Source of the DNA: Candidatus Bathyarchaeota archaeon
GTDB taxonomy: Archaea > Thermoproteota > Bathyarchaeia > Bathyarchaeales > SOJC01
DNA: 57,072 nt
Reading direction: 5' to 3'
NCBI GenBank assembly: GCA_020351305.1
Contig: CP070730.1
Coordinates: forward strand, 815,333 to 872,404
Every line of letters begins with the position of its first letter. The first letter of the stretch is position 1. Both the position numbers and the translations under genes were made by a program. This document shows, one piece after another, positions 24,436 through 33,706 of this stretch. The notes beneath the pieces were generated by a model. That model ran no database searches. It saw only the letters and a list, made by a program, of their open reading frames with translations, and had not been told where the DNA came from.

Positions 24436-26925
24436 CTATTGCGAAATCATTAGTGAGTCCAGAAAAGCAAGATTTGGTACTCCATCAACATCTAAATTCC
24501 TTATTTGTAAAAGCAACTTGTTGGGCAAATCAGAGCCGTATACTTGAAACCAAGATTCACTCAGATTAAAAATAAAATTTCCTTCACGGTTCTCTAATCT
24601 AAACATTCTAGTTTGATTCAGATTCCAGTTTTGGAAAAGACTGTTGGGAGTTGCAAAGCAAATAGACATGTTGGCCCAAATGTTGGAAACGACAATTGCA
24701 ATGGCATCCAATTGGCCAAAACCTGAACTCATATTAAGATAAAAGGACAATGTGACATTAGAAATGTCATCCAGGTATACTTCTCTTCCAGCTTGTAGTT
24801 CATAAAAGTACAGACTTTCTAAGTCACCATTTGCTTTGTTTGTGGCGTTGAGAAACAAGCAACTATCTCCATTCATGGATGTAATTTTTACCTCACCAGC
24901 TCCTAAACCTCTTTCACCCAGCGCCCATCCTACATCCATTAAATTCTCATAATCAAACTCGTCTAAAAGAGCGATCTTCGGATCAAATAAAGAGGTCTCA
25001 AAAAGATAAGATTCACCGAATTTCTTCAGAAGCTTGAAGTTCGGGTTGCCTAGAAAAATCAGCGGGTTCCATTTATAGTCTCCTGACCACCAGTAAGTGG
25101 CATAAGCCCCAACGAAAATGTGTGTAATGTTATAGCTTTTCATTAACTCAAATGTTGTCAGGTTAACTATGTCCTGCGAAAGTAGATTTGCGAGTCGTTG
25201 ATAATCAAACGCGCGCTGACTTGCTACGTAAGGGAAAATCGCTACACGATGTGATGTTGAAGGAACGAAAAGTCCAGCTTCAAAAGGATTGATTAAAATT
25301 GTTGAGTTCTGTGGCAGATTATTTTTCATCCAACGCATCAATTTGTAATCGTCTTCTGTTGTTATTGCAAATAGGCTATAGGCGCCAGCAAGGCTTGGGG
25401 CGTCTGTGGCGAACCTGCTGTATATAAATGGGATGTTTATAGCTGCAAAACTTGTAACCGTTATCAGAAAAACTGCGTGGGAACGTTTAGAAAATACTTT
25501 TAGCAGCAGATTAAGGTCACGATTTTGGAGGAATAGGGCTAGTTTATTATGAAAAACAACGATAGAAGCAGATAAAGGAACTGTGAGAATTATGCTCTGG
25601 TGTGGCCATGAGATTACACTAAGATCTGCTGGTAGAAAATAAGAAATGAAAGATAACAAAGTACTTGAAAAGAAAATAGCTGCCATAAAACCCAGAACTT
25701 TCTTAGTGCTTGTGCCCTTTCTAACCTTCCAAAGCAAAAAACCAAGACCAACAAGGAGACCTATCAACTCTACTCTGAGAACTGGATTTGGATTTAAATT
25801 TCCCAAAGCCCACTCCAACGCTTGAGTCAACTTTGGTTGGAATTTTTCATAGCCCATAAAGCCAGAAGCTATTCCAATGTTGCGACCTGGGTATTGGAAA
25901 AACATGATAAATCTACTTAAGAATGAACTCAAAGGGAGTACACTAGCGAAAAGAATAAGCAGGAAGCTCTTTAACATACTTCGAAGAGATTTGGTCTTTC
26001 GTATATACCCATAAATCAACCAAAAAAAACCAATAATTGTCAAAGCTTCCAGGTAGGAGATAATAATGACTGCTGAATAGCCAAATAATATTCCAGTGGC
26101 AATAAGCTCTTTAGGACCATTCTTTGCTTTAGAGTGTATAATAGAAAAGAACAACCCTAAACAAACAAGAAACAATGGAAACCCTGTGATAAATGGATTT
26201 GCTCCCCAAGTAATGTACAAAGGCCAACTGGAGACGAAGGCAAAAACAAAGCTAAACCCCAAATAGTGACCTCTGTTACTCCACATCTTTTTCCCTAGAA
26301 AATAGGCTCCAAGCACAGACAAAGCATTGAAAAGTGGTGTAACATAGAAGACTGCTTTAGGGGCTTCATAGCCTATGGTGTGGGAAGCGTAAGCAAAAAT
26401 AACATGAGATGCTTGAGGATAAATGATTCCCTCGGGCAGATAAGGCTGTAAAGTCATAGGCACTAAGCGATTTTCTAATATAACCTCAACCATGAGCGAA
26501 TGCAATGATGTATCATGAATACTCCCAAAGACAAAATTAACTAAGGGGATGAGTTGAATCCAAAGAAGAAAAGAAAACATGGCAAGGACAAGGACATAAT
26601 CAAATATCTCCATTTTGTGTTCCATTAAGTAGACCCGAAACTGGTTAATCGAGTCTTTATGGAGACGCCTTAGATGAATAGAAAGGGAGATAAAGAATCC
26701 AATAATAGTCAATCCAATAACGATCGACCTCTCAAAGAGCTGCAAAGGCAGCATGGCAATAACAAACAAAACTAATCCCCCGAGGTAAACATCTAGTAGG
26801 CTTTTTTGCAAAAGATCTAAATCTGCGAAAAATTTGAGACGCCGAAGGAAGAGAACTCTGAGGGGTTCTCCGATAACTATCAAGAAAATCATCAAAGCCA
26901 ACAGCTGCAGCAAAAGAAACAGCAT
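24436..26925 (-). CDS. Multi-spanning GT-C-like membrane protein B with extracellular C-domain
   Basis: This is the paralogue of the gene at 20689-23151: the same order of membrane helices, the same loop GSIHDTSLHSLMVEVILEN near residue 135, the same LQPYLPEGIIYPQ stretch and the same FAITTEDDYKLMRWMKNNLP region after the last membrane helix. The C-terminal beta-rich domain (DEFDYENLMDVGWALGERG) is also shared. The pair face each other across a 333-aa secreted protein. Glycan transfer or lipid-linked sugar polymerisation outside the membrane is the likely role. It may be co-transcribed with the upstream GT4 gene (gap 45 nt). Confidence 0.7.
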   Translation of the reverse strand: MLFLLLQLLALMIFLIVIGEPLRVLFLRRLKFFADLDLLQKSLLDVYLGGLVLFVIAMLPLQLFERSIVIGLTIIGFFISLSIHLRRLHKDSINQFRVYLMEHKMEIFDYVLVLAMFSFLLWIQLIPLVNFVFGSIHDTSLHSLMVEVILENRLVPMTLQPYLPEGIIYPQASHVIFAYASHTIGYEAPKAVFYVTPLFNALSVLGAYFLGKKMWSNRGHYLGFSFVFAFVSSWPLYITWGANPFITGFPLFLVCLGLFFSIIHSKAKNGPKELIATGILFGYSAVIIISYLEALTIIGFFWLIYGYIRKTKSLRSMLKSFLLILFASVLPLSSFLSRFIMFFQYPGRNIGIASGFMGYEKFQPKLTQALEWALGNLNPNPVLRVELIGLLVGLGFLLWKVRKGTSTKKVLGFMAAIFFSSTLLSFISYFLPADLSVISWPHQSIILTVPLSASIVVFHNKLALFLQNRDLNLLLKVFSKRSHAVFLITVTSFAAINIPFIYSRFATDAPSLAGAYSLFAITTEDDYKLMRWMKNNLPQNSTILINPFEAGLFVPSTSHRVAIFPYVASQRAFDYQRLANLLSQDIVNLTTFELMKSYNITHIFVGAYATYWWSGDYKWNPLIFLGNPNFKLLKKFGESYLFETSLFDPKIALLDEFDYENLMDVGWALGERGLGAGEVKITSMNGDSCLFLNATNKANGDLESLYFYELQAGREVYLDDISNVTLSFYLNMSSGFGQLDAIAIVVSNIWANMSICFATPNSLFQNWNLNQTRMFRLENREGNFIFNLSESWFQVYGSDLPNKLLLQIRNLDVDGVPNLAFLDSLMISQ

Positions 26926-26970
26926 CGGTCCTTCCTCAAAGTTTTATCATCGGATGCTTTGCTTAAAAAA

Positions 26971-28065
26971 TTAGTGTTTGTTTATAATCTTGCGGTAAAT
27001 CTCCAGAATTTTGTCTGAATATTCTTCCCAGCTGAGAGAAATACTCTGATTCTTACCAACTTGTGGAGGGGATCTCTTTGTAGCCCTTAAAATGGCACCA
27101 GCAATTGCTCTTGGATTAAGTGAGTCTACTCCCTCAGCTAATCGCTTTTCTACAATATTTGCAGTGGCCCCGGAATTTCGCACAACTGTTGGAATTCCTA
27201 TTAAGATTGCCTCATGTATTACTCTGCTGAAGCTTTCCAAGTTTGAAAGCGAAACGAAAACTCCTGCCTCAGAATATTCTTTTAACAATTTTTGTCGTGA
27301 CAGATTGCGTTTCCAGTCCACGTAATCCTGTATGCCTATTTTAGCCGCGCGCGATTCTAGTTGCTTACGTTCTGGCCCGTCCCCCACAATTACCAATTTA
27401 AGTAATTTTCTTCTCGTTTTCACGAGATATGCAAAAGCTTCTAAGAGTTTTCCAACATTTTTGTATTTGCGTAAGGTTCCAACATAAAGGATTCTAGTAG
27501 GTTGCTTGGGGGTCCATTTCATAGATTGAAGTTCTGTGAGAGACAATGCTTCTCGGAGTAGAATAACATTCCTGCAATTAGGGAAGTCTTCATGAATTAT
27601 TTTTTCTTCGTATGGCGAGTTAGCAATAACAAAATCTGTGCGCGTAAAGACCAAGTCGTTGAGTGAATGCTTATAGAGACTTAGTAAAAAATTTCGGATT
27701 CGAGTTTGCCCGAATTTATGGTAATGTGGTTGCAGTATCAGTTTTTGCCTTTTCTTTGATAATGCTACGAAAGTTGGTAAAAGAGTGTGTGCATTATGGA
27801 TATGAATTATGTCAGCCCTGTCTCTTTTTATTGCTTTAATAAAGCTTGGTGGGGGAAGATAGAGAGGATCTCCGACTAGAGGCTTGAATCTTCTGACGTG
27901 AACTCCATTTACACTTTGTTCTTTTGCTACCCTCATATCGAGATCCAATGAATAAACAGTTACAGGGCATCCTTTCTCAACAAGTAATTCGCTTAATCTC
28001 GCTACAAAAGTTTCTACACCTCCCAGGTTAGGGAGGTAGCGCGGTGTGACCTGCAGAACTTGCAT
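26971..28065 (-). CDS. GT4-family glycosyltransferase
   Basis: The 364-aa protein is a GT-B fold transferase: N-terminal YLPNLGGVETFVARLSELL, a DIIHIHNAHTLLP strand, then TRILYVGTLRKYKNVGKLLE and the nucleotide-sugar site of the GT4 group (SNLESFSRVIHEAILIGIP with the E-x7-E acidic pair). It should transfer a sugar from a nucleotide donor on the cytoplasmic side. Donor and acceptor cannot be read from the sequence. It lies 10 nt after a GT2 gene and before GT-C protein B. Confidence 0.9.
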   Translation of the reverse strand: MQVLQVTPRYLPNLGGVETFVARLSELLVEKGCPVTVYSLDLDMRVAKEQSVNGVHVRRFKPLVGDPLYLPPPSFIKAIKRDRADIIHIHNAHTLLPTFVALSKKRQKLILQPHYHKFGQTRIRNFLLSLYKHSLNDLVFTRTDFVIANSPYEEKIIHEDFPNCRNVILLREALSLTELQSMKWTPKQPTRILYVGTLRKYKNVGKLLEAFAYLVKTRRKLLKLVIVGDGPERKQLESRAAKIGIQDYVDWKRNLSRQKLLKEYSEAGVFVSLSNLESFSRVIHEAILIGIPTVVRNSGATANIVEKRLAEGVDSLNPRAIAGAILRATKRSPPQVGKNQSISLSWEEYSDKILEIYRKIINKH

Positions 28066-28075
28066 TGTTCCCTAC

Positions 28076-28984
28076 CTAGAAGCTTGTAATTGCAGTTTTT
28101 GTGCTTTTTACTGGTTCCCAAGCGTAAGGTATTTTTCCATTCATAAGGTTTAACTTAGCCATTAGATAAGCCAGCCCTTCTATAATCGCGCCTAGAAAAC
28201 CGTAGGGAATTTCGTCAAGTTTTAACATTGAAACAATCCAAGCAATATTCCTAAAATCAGACGTTGATACTACAAAATCAGTCATTTTCCGAACTTGCAA
28301 ATGCCCAGTCCAAATTCTTTTCCGTTGTTTAAACAAGTCAATCAAACTTGTTGGGCACCGTATGAATACTACGGCATCTGGGGCATAGGATATTGCATAT
28401 CCCTGTTTACGAATAGACAATTCAATATAAGGTTCATCAGTTGCTATGTGCTCTGGAATTTCCCTTAGGCATTCTGTGCGTATTGCACAAAGCTCCGCAG
28501 ACAGCTTTGGTGCTTTGTAAAGAGAAACGTAGTGATGTAATTTCCAAACAATATGAACAATTCTGTTGGCAACCCCAATAATTTTATTTAGTGGAACTGG
28601 TCGTGCAAATGCTGCACCGACCTTCTCATTCTGAAGATTTAGGATTAGCTTTTCGATACTTCCATGCTTGGGCAAAGCATCTCCATTAACAAGGATGAGA
28701 AAGTCAACTGACGCCGCTAGTCTGAAAATTTTGTTAAGAGCGTTAGCCTTTCCTTTACGAAATTTTTCAACAACAAGTTCTATTCGTGCATCACTCTTAC
28801 ACAACTCTTTGACTATTTGTGGAGTTTTATCCGTGCAACCAGAACACACAACTAGTATCTTACTGTTACTTGGCAAATTTTGTTTTTTAAGCAAGGTGGA
28901 AAGAAGTTTTCCAATGTTATTCTCCTCATTGTAGGCACATATCCCTACCAGGATTTTCTGATGAAATCCGTTAGAGAACAACAT
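28076..28984 (-). CDS. GT2-family glycosyltransferase
   Basis: This 302-aa protein opens with ILVGICAYNEENNIGKLLS, the GT2 nucleotide-binding start, and has a ILVNGDALPKHGSIEKLI stretch that takes the place of the DxD loop (NGD). Later PEHIATDEPYIELSIRKQG and KQRKRIWTGHLQ (a R-x-x-R-W-like motif) fit processive or chain-extending GT2 enzymes. A weakly hydrophobic end may bind membrane. It forms a run with the GT4 gene. Confidence 0.88.
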   Translation of the reverse strand: MLFSNGFHQKILVGICAYNEENNIGKLLSTLLKKQNLPSNSKILVVCSGCTDKTPQIVKELCKSDARIELVVEKFRKGKANALNKIFRLAASVDFLILVNGDALPKHGSIEKLILNLQNEKVGAAFARPVPLNKIIGVANRIVHIVWKLHHYVSLYKAPKLSAELCAIRTECLREIPEHIATDEPYIELSIRKQGYAISYAPDAVVFIRCPTSLIDLFKQRKRIWTGHLQVRKMTDFVVSTSDFRNIAWIVSMLKLDEIPYGFLGAIIEGLAYLMAKLNLMNGKIPYAWEPVKSTKTAITSF

Positions 28985-29121
28985 ACATTCAAACTTCCGC
29001 TAGTATCAAAGTTTTAGTGTAAAATAATACACGCAGGCTTAAAACAATTAAGTTATTCTGAATGAACGGGCTTGTTAATATGAAATAATGCGTAAGCGTG
29101 TGTGCAGTTTGCAGAATTTTT

Positions 29122-30024
29122 TTACTTAAGGATTCTCCTATTTGCCAGCAGTTTGGTTTTCATGATGTATGAAAGAAATCCTTGAAATTCAGCTTTGGTT
29201 AGTTTTGATTTTCCTTTCTTTCTGTTTTCAAATGTTATAGGTATTTCTTTAACCTTGAATCCTCTAGTCCAAGCCTGTTTAACTGTTTCTATCTGTATCT
29301 CGTATGTTTGACTGTGAAGATATCCAATGACGTTCTTTACGTAATTCTTCGAATAACATCTAAAACCACTTGTACAGTCGCGGATTCTCATTCCAACCAT
29401 CGTAGACGCAATGAAGTTTGCTACTCGACTAATTAGCCACCGCATAATGTGCCACCCAACAATTCTGCTGCCTTTACGGTATCTACTTCCAATTACCAAA
29501 TCATAGCCCTTTTTTCCAGTCGCAAGTAGCTTTGGGATGGTCTGTGGATTATGGGAGTAATCTGCATCCATGGTAATAATGTACTCAGGGCAATTCTTTA
29601 GCGATAAAATTGCTTTGAACCCATCTGTTATAGCAGTTCCTAACCCAAGTTTGGCAGGTCTTTGAAAGATTAGAATATTGCCATATTCTTTTTGGAGTTT
29701 CTCTACAATACTCGCGGTTCCATCATAGCTGGAGTCGTCGATTACCATGATTAAAGAACTTGGCTTTAAGCTCTTAATCTCTCTTATAAGGTTCTCAACA
29801 TTGCCTGCTTCACAGTATGTTGGGAGCAAGATTGCAACCGAAGGGTTTTCTAATAATCCCGCAGGTTTACTTGAAAAGGACAAAATACGTGAACCATACT
29901 CCATAATGCCGCGGGAAAGCACTTCTTGGTTCAAACCTTTCACCAAATTCCGTGAAGCAATCTTCAGATAAAGCTCTATAACGCTTAGTTTTGTTATATA
30001 AGTTTGTTTATAATAATTGTGCAA
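29122..30024 (-). CDS. Dolichol-phosphate mannose synthase-like GT2 (DPM1 type)
   Basis: The catalytic domain begins VAILLPTYCEAGNVENLIREI, followed by MVIDDSSYDGTASIVE and the metal site TMDADYSHNP. The acceptor part has DLVIGSRYRKGSRIVGW and CTSGFRCYSK, all marks of DPM1-like enzymes that load a sugar onto polyprenyl phosphate. There is no long membrane domain at the end. About 60 residues precede the fold; ATG 29904 (MEYGSRIL) is an alternative start. Its product would be a donor usable by the GT-C-like proteins nearby. Confidence 0.92.
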   Translation of the reverse strand: MHNYYKQTYITKLSVIELYLKIASRNLVKGLNQEVLSRGIMEYGSRILSFSSKPAGLLENPSVAILLPTYCEAGNVENLIREIKSLKPSSLIMVIDDSSYDGTASIVEKLQKEYGNILIFQRPAKLGLGTAITDGFKAILSLKNCPEYIITMDADYSHNPQTIPKLLATGKKGYDLVIGSRYRKGSRIVGWHIMRWLISRVANFIASTMVGMRIRDCTSGFRCYSKNYVKNVIGYLHSQTYEIQIETVKQAWTRGFKVKEIPITFENRKKGKSKLTKAEFQGFLSYIMKTKLLANRRILK

Positions 30025-30235
30025 GACACAAACAAAATGGCATGTATTTCATTTCTTCAGCAAAATTTTTTAGCCTAGCTCTGTATCCTTAGACTGCTTC
30101 ATTTTCTAGATAATTCCCTATGTTTGATCTTGGCGCTTAAGCTGAGACATGGGGCATCGTTAGGTTAATGATTTTTAATTTCTATTTGGGGGAAAGGTAT
30201 ACGACTGAACCTCTTTTGATGAAAGCAGGGTTAAC

Positions 30236-30991
30236 TCATTCTACTTCTATGCGTGGAGCTAGATAGAATGTAAGTTTTCCTTCTTTTGGCTGGTGGAAGT
30301 CGATTTGTATGGGCATGTCGTTGGCGAATTGGAGTGTTGCTATTTCGCTAGTGGCTGAGGCGGCTTTTATTATTTCAGCGAGGTAGCTGAGACTGAATGT
30401 TGCTTTTGATGGCTCTTGAGTTTGGAGGTCTAAAAGAGCGTCAGAATTTTTTTTAAGGGTTATTGTAGCTCCCATGAGGTCTCCGGTTGCGTTGAGGGTT
30501 AGTTTTTCGGTGTCCACCTCAATACGTACATGGTCGCTGACAAGTTGGGCGTCTTCGATGGCTTGGCGTAAGCCTTCAGTTGTCGTTTTGGCTGTGGCTT
30601 TGAAAGTGATTTTGGGGGTAGGTGTTTCTTCTTCTTGGGGCTCAAGGGTTGGCATGTTAAATGTGCGGGTATAGTGACCAGTTATGCTAATTTGCAGACG
30701 GGCAGTTTCAGGATTTAGTGTTAATTCAATGATTTCATCTTTGGCTGTTCTGCGAAGGAGTTTGAGGAATTCAGTTATGTTTACGCACATCTTTTGGGGT
30801 TGGTCGCATTCGTATTCGTCGAAGATGGTTTTGGGCCACAGAAAATCTATCATGGCAACTCTGCTGGGGTCCATTGCTCGGAGTTGGATGTTGTCTGGCG
30901 TGAGTTTGAAGGTGGCTTCATCTATAAGTATGGCAATAGCTTGAAACATGTCTCGAAGGAGCTTGGCATCTGTCATCTTAACCTTAAACAA
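30236..30991 (-). CDS. pcn: DNA polymerase sliding clamp PCNA
   Basis: The 251-aa protein forms the ring that holds DNA polymerase. Marks are TDAKLLRDMFQAIAILIDEA at the start, IQLRAMDPSRVAMIDF, and the C-terminal EIATLQFANDMPIQIDFH and LTFYLAPRIE. I place the start at TTG 30991 (MFKVKMTDAKLL), which matches the usual MFKA opening and has AAGGTG about 9 nt ahead; the frame also allows GTG 31003. Confidence 0.96.
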   Translation of the reverse strand: MFKVKMTDAKLLRDMFQAIAILIDEATFKLTPDNIQLRAMDPSRVAMIDFLWPKTIFDEYECDQPQKMCVNITEFLKLLRRTAKDEIIELTLNPETARLQISITGHYTRTFNMPTLEPQEEETPTPKITFKATAKTTTEGLRQAIEDAQLVSDHVRIEVDTEKLTLNATGDLMGATITLKKNSDALLDLQTQEPSKATFSLSYLAEIIKAASATSEIATLQFANDMPIQIDFHQPKEGKLTFYLAPRIEVE

Positions 30992-31030
30992 TGTAAATGT
31001 CACACCTTGGTTGGTTAGGTAGTGTAAACC

Positions 31031-31042
31031 CCTTAAATAAAA
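31031..31042 (-). promoter_or_regulatory. TATA-like box for the PCNA gene
   Basis: On the minus strand TTTATTTAAGG lies about 45 nt before the TTG start at 30991. It fits an archaeal TATA box with a short leader. Confidence 0.35.
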
Positions 31043-31115
31043 GCATAACGCTCTGGATTTTATTAAGATCTTGCATGTATTTCATTATTCATTTATGTGA
31101 ATAGAGATTAAATTT

Positions 31116-31973
31116 TCATAGCTGAACATCAATGGCTATTTGATACCAGTTAGGTCCTGTTTGTCGTACTATGCGCCCAAAGGGTATGGTGAAGTTAATT
31201 GATTGTTTGTGCAATTTTTTCGTAATCTTCGCTTTTACCTTTTCAACTGGGTTTTCTTTTTTCCTTGCATACTCAAAATCGTAGTAGTGAATCCAACTTC
31301 CTTGAGGTTTAGCCGTTAATATAGCAGAATTAAGAAAGCTGTGTGCTTTTTCAGGTAATGGCATGATGACTCTGTCTGCTGTTTCTGATAGCATTCCTTC
31401 GACAATTGCCTTTGCCTCACCTTCTATCGGGAAGACCCTGTTAACTGCTTTGTTTAGAAGAATATTTTCTCGTAAATATCTTACAGCTATTGGATTTATG
31501 TCGATTGAATAGATTTTGCTAGCCCGTGAATGCTTGGCAATTGTTATCGAATAACTTCCTACGCCTGCAAACATGTTTACGACAACTTCATCTTCCTTAA
31601 CCTGTTTAGCGATTCGCATTCTTTCGAACCCAAGTCGTGGAGAAAAATAGCAGTCTTTAATATCAACTTTAAACACACATCCATATTCTTTATAAATAGT
31701 CTTAGTTTTTCTTTCTCCAGCAACCCATTCAAGTTTTCTTAATCTGAATTCGCCATGAACAGGGCCTGATTGACGCCAAACAGCTTTGACATGCTTATGT
31801 TGAGTCATCAGGACCTCAGCAATCTTTTTACTATGGGGCAAAAGTTGTTCTGGAACCCGAATAACGACAATGTCACCAATGATATCGAAAGACTTGCAAA
31901 CCAGTGCTATTTCTTTAGACGATAATATTCCTTTAAGGGCAGTTTTCAAGTCTTTTTTCATATTCTCAACCAT
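31116..31973 (-). CDS. trm5: tRNA (guanine37-N1)-methyltransferase Trm5
   Basis: The 285-aa protein shows YFSPRLGFERMRIAKQV and the SAM motif VVNMFAGVGSYSITIAKH, followed by YSIDINPIAVRYLRENI and the Trm5 motif PLPEKAHSFLNSA where other enzymes have NPPY. It methylates G37 of tRNA, the first step towards wyosine. The absence of the D1 domain fits the shorter Trm5b/Taw22 form. Taw1, which acts next, is 4 kb away. Confidence 0.93.
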   Translation of the reverse strand: MVENMKKDLKTALKGILSSKEIALVCKSFDIIGDIVVIRVPEQLLPHSKKIAEVLMTQHKHVKAVWRQSGPVHGEFRLRKLEWVAGERKTKTIYKEYGCVFKVDIKDCYFSPRLGFERMRIAKQVKEDEVVVNMFAGVGSYSITIAKHSRASKIYSIDINPIAVRYLRENILLNKAVNRVFPIEGEAKAIVEGMLSETADRVIMPLPEKAHSFLNSAILTAKPQGSWIHYYDFEYARKKENPVEKVKAKITKKLHKQSINFTIPFGRIVRQTGPNWYQIAIDVQL

Positions 31974-32143
31974 TTATGTACAAAACTCTTGCTAAAGGTT
32001 GTCTTAAGAGTTTCTCGGATAAGCGATTAATGACTCAGAGTTCTATGTCTGTGCATAGTTTGATGACCGCTTAAAGCTTAATTTTTCCAGTCAATATGTT
32101 TAAATCAGAGGTAAGCTACCACTTCGTGAAGAAGGTGAAATAG

Positions 32144-32314
32144 ATGTCCAATGAATCTGGTGAAGGTCTTGTTTATGAATGTGTGAGGTGTGGTGCAAAA
32201 GTGGCAACTAAAGAACTTGAGCTTCGTGGCGGAGGAATCAAATGCACCTTTTGTGGGTATCGCATCTTAAAGAAAATTAGACCACCTGTTATCAAGCGTG
32301 TTTCAACTGAATAG
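32144..32314 (+). CDS. rpo12: RNA polymerase subunit Rpo12 (RpoP), 56 aa
   Basis: The frame from ATG 32144 codes a 56-aa protein with YECVRCGAKV, then IKCTFCGYRILKKIRPPVIK. The two CxxC pairs and the GYRIL-K-RPP-IKRV end are the Rpo12/RPB12 zinc subunit. A TATA-like TGTTTAAAT at about 32097 and a GAAGGTGA stretch about 12 nt before the ATG support it. It is too short for ordinary open-frame calling. It lies between divergent trm5 and converging cofD. Confidence 0.95.
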   Translation: MSNESGEGLVYECVRCGAKVATKELELRGGGIKCTFCGYRILKKIRPPVIKRVSTE

Positions 32315-32322
32315 TGCGCTGC

Positions 32323-33252
32323 TTATTCAAGAGCTTTTAATGTTGATTTAGCTAGTTCAACCTTGTCATATTGCGACTGCATAATCGTATTAGTCGCTAT
32401 GACCTTCATTCCAAGTTTTTTAATCTCCTCTTTCTCTGCTCTGTCAACTTCATCTATTATGAACACGTCAATAAAATCGCTGTAGAGAGAAGCGACAGAA
32501 TAGGCTGAAACCTTCATTCCAAGCCCTCGAATTAGTTTGTCCGCAGGACCTTTTATTGCGGCACCTCCGATAATGGGGCTTATGGCAACTATTCTTGCCT
32601 TTGCTTCTCTCAAAGCATCCCTTATTTGTTGCACTGCTTGAATTGGTCCTATGCTTACTATTGGATTGCTTGGGCATACTATAATGCCATCTGCACTTTT
32701 TATAGATTCAATAACTCCTGGGGCTGGGTTTGCCAAATCCGTGCCTTCTAAAACTACATCTAACACCTTGTCTCTTGCACCTCTTTTTACAAGGTATTCT
32801 TCAAAGTGCATTTTTCCTACATCAGTGACTATTTGAGATGCAATTCTTTTGTTGGTCACAGGCAGGATCTTGACTTTTAGTCCAAGCGCTTGGCAAAGTT
32901 TGTGAGTAGCCTTATCAAGGGAAAAGCCGCCTTTTAAGAGATGTGTTCTGTAAATGTGAGTGGCAAGATCTTTGTCGCCAAGTTTGAACCATGTTTCTAA
33001 GCCATATTTTTGGAACATGCCTAGGGAGTTGAAGGTGTCACCCCGTATTCCCCACCCTTTTTCATCCACCAAATCAGCTAGAGTATACATAACTATGTCT
33101 GGATCTGGAGAAATGTGTAAACCGTGTAGTTCTATGTCATCACCAGTGTTGACAACTACAGTGATATCCTCCGGGGGCATTACATTGATGAGGCCTTGGA
33201 GGAATTTTGCAGCGCCAACTCCTCCTGCGAGACAAGTTATTTTTTGGATCAA
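32323..33252 (-). CDS. cofD: 2-phospho-L-lactate transferase CofD
   Basis: CofD joins a 2-phospholactyl (or related) group to Fo, making F420-0. Marks are ITCLAGGVGAAKFLQGL at the start, VVVNTGDDIELHGLHISPD, TLADLVDEKGWGIRGDTF, and IVCPSNPIVSIGPIQAV. Length 309 aa is normal. No other F420 gene is in the window. The organism therefore probably makes coenzyme F420. Confidence 0.96.
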   Translation of the reverse strand: MIQKITCLAGGVGAAKFLQGLINVMPPEDITVVVNTGDDIELHGLHISPDPDIVMYTLADLVDEKGWGIRGDTFNSLGMFQKYGLETWFKLGDKDLATHIYRTHLLKGGFSLDKATHKLCQALGLKVKILPVTNKRIASQIVTDVGKMHFEEYLVKRGARDKVLDVVLEGTDLANPAPGVIESIKSADGIIVCPSNPIVSIGPIQAVQQIRDALREAKARIVAISPIIGGAAIKGPADKLIRGLGMKVSAYSVASLYSDFIDVFIIDEVDRAEKEEIKKLGMKVIATNTIMQSQYDKVELAKSTLKALE

Positions 33253-33319
33253 AAGAGTTACCTAGGATATCATTCGGCAGGTTAGAGTTTAATGTTAACG
33301 GTTCTAAGTTTTTGAGGTC

Positions 33320-33616
33320 TTAGAAGATTTCCTTTTCGCCCACTCTTCTTAGTGCTTTTCCCCGAAGTCTTATGGGGGGGCCAACAGCCTCTTCCATCCG
33401 TTTTTCAGTGGTTTTCCGCTTTATGGTTTCTCCACATACGCCTTTTGGCAAAAGTCTTCGCTTTATACAAGTTGCATAATTACAGTTCGCAACGGTACAC
33501 CTCTCATCAGTCCATCTGCACCAGATATCTCCGCTCTTATACAATGTAGCGTTTTTTCCACATTTGAACAAATTGCATCCTGGGTAGCAATATTTTACTT
33601 CACCCAACGTAGACAC
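33320..33616 (-). CDS. Cys-rich 98-aa protein, unknown
   Basis: The first two thirds hold nine Cys: CYPGCNLFKCGKN, WCRWTDERCTVANCNYATC, and KGVC. The tail is basic (RLRGKALRRVGEKEIF). The spacing suggests a metal or disulfide fold; I know no family. It lies 67 nt upstream of cofD on the same strand and might share its transcript. Confidence 0.65.
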   Translation of the reverse strand: MSTLGEVKYCYPGCNLFKCGKNATLYKSGDIWCRWTDERCTVANCNYATCIKRRLLPKGVCGETIKRKTTEKRMEEAVGPPIRLRGKALRRVGEKEIF

Positions 33617-33706
33617 AACCTTTGTGTTAGTTCGTACAAAATTGTTGGCAGTTCACTTGTCAACAAAATGGCTTTGGTGTTTAGGCGTTATAAACTTTTC
33701 CAATAG

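Noticed and set aside
32468-32677. Minus-strand open frame in the cofD gene
   Set aside because: It is a shadow of cofD in another frame, without family features.
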